Positions 3,632 to 6,495 of a stretch of DNA of 6,495 nt are shown in pieces; within the stretch, counting starts at the first letter, position 1, and each line of letters opens with the position of its first letter. The DNA comes from Anaerolineae bacterium (GTDB lineage: Bacteria > Chloroflexota > Anaerolineae > JAAYZQ01): contig JAFGIA010000094.1 in NCBI GenBank assembly GCA_016929795.1, forward strand, positions 1-6,495, in the 5' to 3' direction. Under the pieces are notes generated by a model, which was not told the origin of the DNA, did no database searches, and worked only from the letters and a program-made list of their open reading frames with translations. Position numbers and translations under genes: made by a program.

Positions 3632-6495
3632 TTGACAACAGCAAACGAGCAAGAGACGGCAGCCGAGATAGCGCGGAATGACGAACCTGCGCACAGCGCT
3701 CAACTTGAGGGGGTGCGGGCAAGCGGCGCCTCCACGGACGGCGAACCGCCTGCAGATCGCCTTTTGGTCGTCGGGATCGGCGCCTCTGCCGGCGGGCTGG
3801 CGGCGCTGCGGGAGTTCTTCGCGGCGGCCCCGCCGGACGCCAACATGGCCTTTGTCGTGGTCCAGCATCTGTCGCCCGATCGGGAGAGCCTCCTCGCAGA
3901 ACTCCTCGCACGCGAGACGAGCATGGAGGTGCACCAGATTGCCGATGCCACTCCGGTGGAGCGGGGCGTCGTGTACGTCATCCCGCCGGGCTACACGCTT
4001 GTCATTCGCGACGGCATTCTGCATTTGCAGCAGCGCGACGGTCCAGGCGAGCGCTACCTGCCCATCGACGCCTTCTTGCGCTCTTTGGCCGACGATCGAG
4101 GGGAGTGGTCGGCGGCTGTGATCCTCTCCGGCGCCGGGGCGGACGGCACGCTGGGGGTGCGCGCCGTCAAGGGAGCCGGCGGCCTCGTCATTGTGCAGGA
4201 CCCGGCTTCCGCCGAGCAGGCGAGCATGCCGCGCAACGCCATTGGGACCGGCGTGATCGATTACGTCCTGCCGCCCGCCGCAATTCCTGAAGCACTGGGC
4301 AACTATGTCGACCACTTCTTGCAGAGTGAACACCTCGTGCCGAAAGTCGTGCCCTACGATGACTCTCGTGCCATACACAACATACTCATCACCTTGCGCA
4401 CGCGCACCGGGCACGATTTTGCGCTCTACAGACGCAACACCATCATCCGCCGCATCCAGCGGCGGATGATCGTTCGCCAGGTCCAGACGATCAGCGAATA
4501 TGCCGCGTACCTGGCCCGCAATCCCGACGAGGTTCACGCCCTCTTTAAGGATCTGCTCATCGGCGTGACCGAGTTCTTTCGCGACCCTGAGGCGTTCGAG
4601 TTGCTGGCGGCCAACGTGATCCCCGAGCTACTCCGGGAACGCTCTGCCGAGGACCCGGTTCGAGTATGGGTGACGGCCTGCGCGACGGGAGAGGAGGCAT
4701 ATTCGATCGCCATCCTCTTCCGCGAGCAGATTGAGGCATTGGGACGCGAGGTGCCGGTGCAGATCTTTGCGACCGATATTGATGAGCGGGCGATCGAAGT
4801 CGCGCGCAGAGGCCACTACCCGGCCTCGATATCGGTCGACTTGTCGCCGGAACGCCTGGCGCGCTTTTTTCAGCCCGATGGCGACGGCTATGTGGTGACG
4901 GATGCGGTGCGCAAGATGATCGTCTTTGCCTCCCAGAGCCTGGTCAAGGACCCGCCCTTTTCCCACGTGCACCTGATCACGTGCCGCAACCTGCTCATCT
5001 ACCTCGAGCCCGAGCTGCAGCGCTCCGTCCTGGGCGTTTTCGAGTACGCGCTCAGACCTGGCGGCTACTTGCTCCTGGGCACCGCCGAAATGCTGCCCGT
5101 GGTGGCGCCCTATTTTGAGATGGCAGACCGCAGGTGGAAGCTCTTTCGCCGCCTCGAGGGCAAGGCTCGACCAGTGGTCAAGCCTCAATCGCCGCGGGAG
5201 ACCGGCACCCACGCCCCGCTCGTCGACGCCCCAGCCACTCCCAGCCAGCTCCGCGTGCGCCAGCAGCTCGAGCGCATCTTGCTCGACCACTACCAACCCG
5301 TCACACTCGTCGTCGACGCAGATGGCCGCATCCTATTTACGTATGGCCAAGTCGCGCCATTCCTACAGCCGGCGTCAGGCGAAACCGGGGGCTGGCACGT
5401 GATGCAAATGCTGGAAGAGTGGCTGCGCGTTCCCGTCGCCACCGGCATTCGCCATGCAGTCTCGGAGAACAAGGTCGTGCGGCACAGCAGCTTGACCCAG
5501 GATGGCGAGAGCAGTGTCGACGTCGTGATCCGCCCCATCCGCCGTCCGGGCTCACTCGAGGGGCTCCTGCTCATCGAGCTCAGCGAGCCCAAGTCCACCG
5601 CGCAGCACGTGAAAGGCGCGGTCGATGAGGACGACATCGCCCCTGGCAGCCGTGTCCAGGAGTTGGAGCGCGAACTGCAGTCCACAAAGGAGTACCTGCA
5701 GGCCGTCATCGAGGAGATGCAGTCGTCAAACGAAGAGATCCGCTCGACCAACGAGGAACTGCAGAGCGCCAACGAGGAGCTCGAGACGTCGCAAGAAGAG
5801 GCCCAGTCGGTGAATGAGGAGCTGGCGACGCTCAACAACGAGCTGGAGAGCCGCATCGACGAGCTGACGTGGGCCAACAACGACATGAACAACGTGCTGA
5901 CGAGCGTTGACGTTGGCATCATCCTGCTCGACCGCCGCTTGCAGGTGCGCCGCTTTAACCAGGCGGCCACCAAAATCGTCAACCTCATACCTGGCGATGT
6001 CGGCCGCTCGCTCACTCACCTGTCGTCGAACCTGGTCGACGCGGAATGGGCAGGGAAGGCGCGCGCCGTGTTCGAAACCCTCACCCCACACGAGGAAGAG
6101 GTGCGCAGCCACGATGGCTGCTGGTACCTGATGCGCATCCGCCCCTACCGCACGGACGACAACGCCATCGAGGGCGTGGTCCTGACCTTCAGCGACATCA
6201 CGGAACAGAAAGAGGCGGAGCGTGTTGCCCTGGCCGCGCAGGCCTATGCCGAGAGCATCGTACACACGGTGCGCGAGCCACTGGTCATCCTCGATGCTAA
6301 CCTGCGCGTCGATACAGCCAACCGTGCTTTCTACGACAAGTTCGGGATCGATCCGACCCAAGCGGAGGGCAAGCTCCTATATGAGCTCGGCAATCGCCAG
6401 TGGGACATCCCCCGGCTGCGCGAGCTGCTCGAAGAGATCATTCCGGACGACGAGGTGTTCGAGGGATTTGTGGTGGAGCACGAGTTCGAACAGAC
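3632..6495 (+). CDS. CheB-CheR-PAS fusion protein, 3' end beyond the window
   Basis: This fusion couples a glutamate methylesterase/deamidase with an SAM-dependent glutamate methyltransferase, the activities that reset chemoreceptors, and adds PAS sensors. 954 codons are visible without a stop. After a disordered N-terminus, CheB covers about 44-235 with the triad Ser52 (GIGASAGG), His79 (VVQHLSP) and Asp171 (GADGTLG). CheR covers about 250-507: RRIQRRM, TEFFRDPEAF (313-322), SAM loop CATGEEAYS (from Cys350), Asp382 in FATDID, and CRNLLIYL (from 451). A PAS-like segment follows (541-655), then a long coiled coil (674-753), a PAS domain (755-860) and a second PAS (from 874, REPLVILDANLRV) cut by the edge. 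The classical CheB receiver is absent, so control by phosphorylation is not internal to this part. Members of this family often end in a histidine kinase, which may lie beyond 6495. The start is uncertain: TTG 3632 or GTG 3557. It lies 88 nt after the REC-kinase on the same strand. Confidence 0.92.
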   Translation, partial: MTTANEQETAAEIARNDEPAHSAQLEGVRASGASTDGEPPADRLLVVGIGASAGGLAALREFFAAAPPDANMAFVVVQHLSPDRESLLAELLARETSMEVHQIADATPVERGVVYVIPPGYTLVIRDGILHLQQRDGPGERYLPIDAFLRSLADDRGEWSAAVILSGAGADGTLGVRAVKGAGGLVIVQDPASAEQASMPRNAIGTGVIDYVLPPAAIPEALGNYVDHFLQSEHLVPKVVPYDDSRAIHNILITLRTRTGHDFALYRRNTIIRRIQRRMIVRQVQTISEYAAYLARNPDEVHALFKDLLIGVTEFFRDPEAFELLAANVIPELLRERSAEDPVRVWVTACATGEEAYSIAILFREQIEALGREVPVQIFATDIDERAIEVARRGHYPASISVDLSPERLARFFQPDGDGYVVTDAVRKMIVFASQSLVKDPPFSHVHLITCRNLLIYLEPELQRSVLGVFEYALRPGGYLLLGTAEMLPVVAPYFEMADRRWKLFRRLEGKARPVVKPQSPRETGTHAPLVDAPATPSQLRVRQQLERILLDHYQPVTLVVDADGRILFTYGQVAPFLQPASGETGGWHVMQMLEEWLRVPVATGIRHAVSENKVVRHSSLTQDGESSVDVVIRPIRRPGSLEGLLLIELSEPKSTAQHVKGAVDEDDIAPGSRVQELERELQSTKEYLQAVIEEMQSSNEEIRSTNEELQSANEELETSQEEAQSVNEELATLNNELESRIDELTWANNDMNNVLTSVDVGIILLDRRLQVRRFNQAATKIVNLIPGDVGRSLTHLSSNLVDAEWAGKARAVFETLTPHEEEVRSHDGCWYLMRIRPYRTDDNAIEGVVLTFSDITEQKEAERVALAAQAYAESIVHTVREPLVILDANLRVDTANRAFYDKFGIDPTQAEGKLLYELGNRQWDIPRLRELLEEIIPDDEVFEGFVVEHEFEQ
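4442..4470 (+). repeat. Perfect 12-bp inverted repeat inside the CheR coding region
   Basis: ATCATCCGCCGC (4442-4453) and GCGGCGGATGAT (4459-4470) are exact reverse complements around ATCCA. The DNA encodes the symmetric peptide IIRRIQRRMI, and RRIxRRM is a conserved CheR motif, so protein constraint explains much of the symmetry. The exact match through the outer codons is more than the motif requires. No T-tract follows. Confidence 0.6.
5723..5890 (+). repeat. Eight heptads forming the coiled-coil linker of the CheB-CheR-PAS protein
   Basis: Residues 698-753 divide cleanly into eight heptads: SSNEEIR, STNEELQ, SANEELE, TSQEEAQ, SVNEELA, TLNNELE, SRIDELT, WANNDMN. The first five keep an xxNEEL-like pattern and the later ones diverge. 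This is an internal protein repeat, with the related DNA repeats it causes. It fits a rigid helical linker that passes signals between the CheR/PAS-like part and the following PAS. NEEL-rich linkers of this kind are typical of the family. Confidence 0.75.

Noticed and set aside
3533..4537. Long minus-strand open frame (334 codons) opposite the CheB-CheR gene
   Set aside because: No recognisable domain. It lies entirely opposite a frame with clear CheB and CheR active-site motifs, and GC-rich coding DNA commonly leaves the opposite strand open.
5723..5890. Tandem DNA repeat suggesting a CRISPR or satellite array
   Set aside because: The repeats are in frame, diverged and explained by coiled-coil heptads (NEEL pattern) common in this protein family.
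5290..6361. Two overlapping minus-strand frames opposite the PAS/coiled-coil region
   Set aside because: Ser-rich or low-information translations that mirror the repetitive coiled-coil DNA; no family features.

Overview
The window is GC-rich bacterial DNA carrying a compact, one-direction signal-transduction cluster on the + strand. The organism cannot be fixed from the sequence. The high G+C, GTG/TTG starts and soluble multi-sensor kinases fit an environmental bacterium with a large two-component repertoire. Chloroflexota is a reasonable guess, but only a guess.

Layout: positions 1-429 contain no firmly supported gene. There may be the first codons of a minus-strand gene at the left edge (66-1) and a weak terminator-like hairpin with a T-tract (83-112). 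A near-consensus sigma-70 promoter (TTGACG, 17 nt, TATAAT; 430-458) starts the cluster and is followed by a leader of about 165 nt. Three genes follow in tight succession. (1) 632-2362 is a soluble PAS-GAF histidine kinase of the HisKA_2 type. (2) 2359-3543 is a REC domain fused to a HisKA/HATPase kinase, overlapping gene 1 by 4 nt (GTGA). (3) 3632-6495 is a CheB-CheR-PAS fusion, cut by the right edge, with complete CheB and CheR active-site motifs, a PAS-like segment, a heptad coiled coil and two more PAS domains.

How they may work together (inference): none of the three proteins shows a membrane segment, so the cluster probably senses cytoplasmic or diffusible signals. The only receiver domain in view is at the N-terminus of gene 2. 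It is the obvious candidate to take phosphate from the gene 1 kinase and control its own C-terminal kinase. The CheB-CheR protein lacks the N-terminal receiver of classical CheB, so any phospho-control of its esterase and methyltransferase activities would have to come from elsewhere. No chemoreceptor, CheA, CheW or CheY gene is present in the window.

Nothing here is clearly a new system. The points most worth a second look are the unusual chain architecture, a perfect hairpin in the gene 2/gene 3 gap, a perfect 12-bp inverted repeat inside the CheR coding region, a Gly/Ala/Pro-rich insertion in the ATPase domain of gene 2, and an operator-like palindrome on the promoter.
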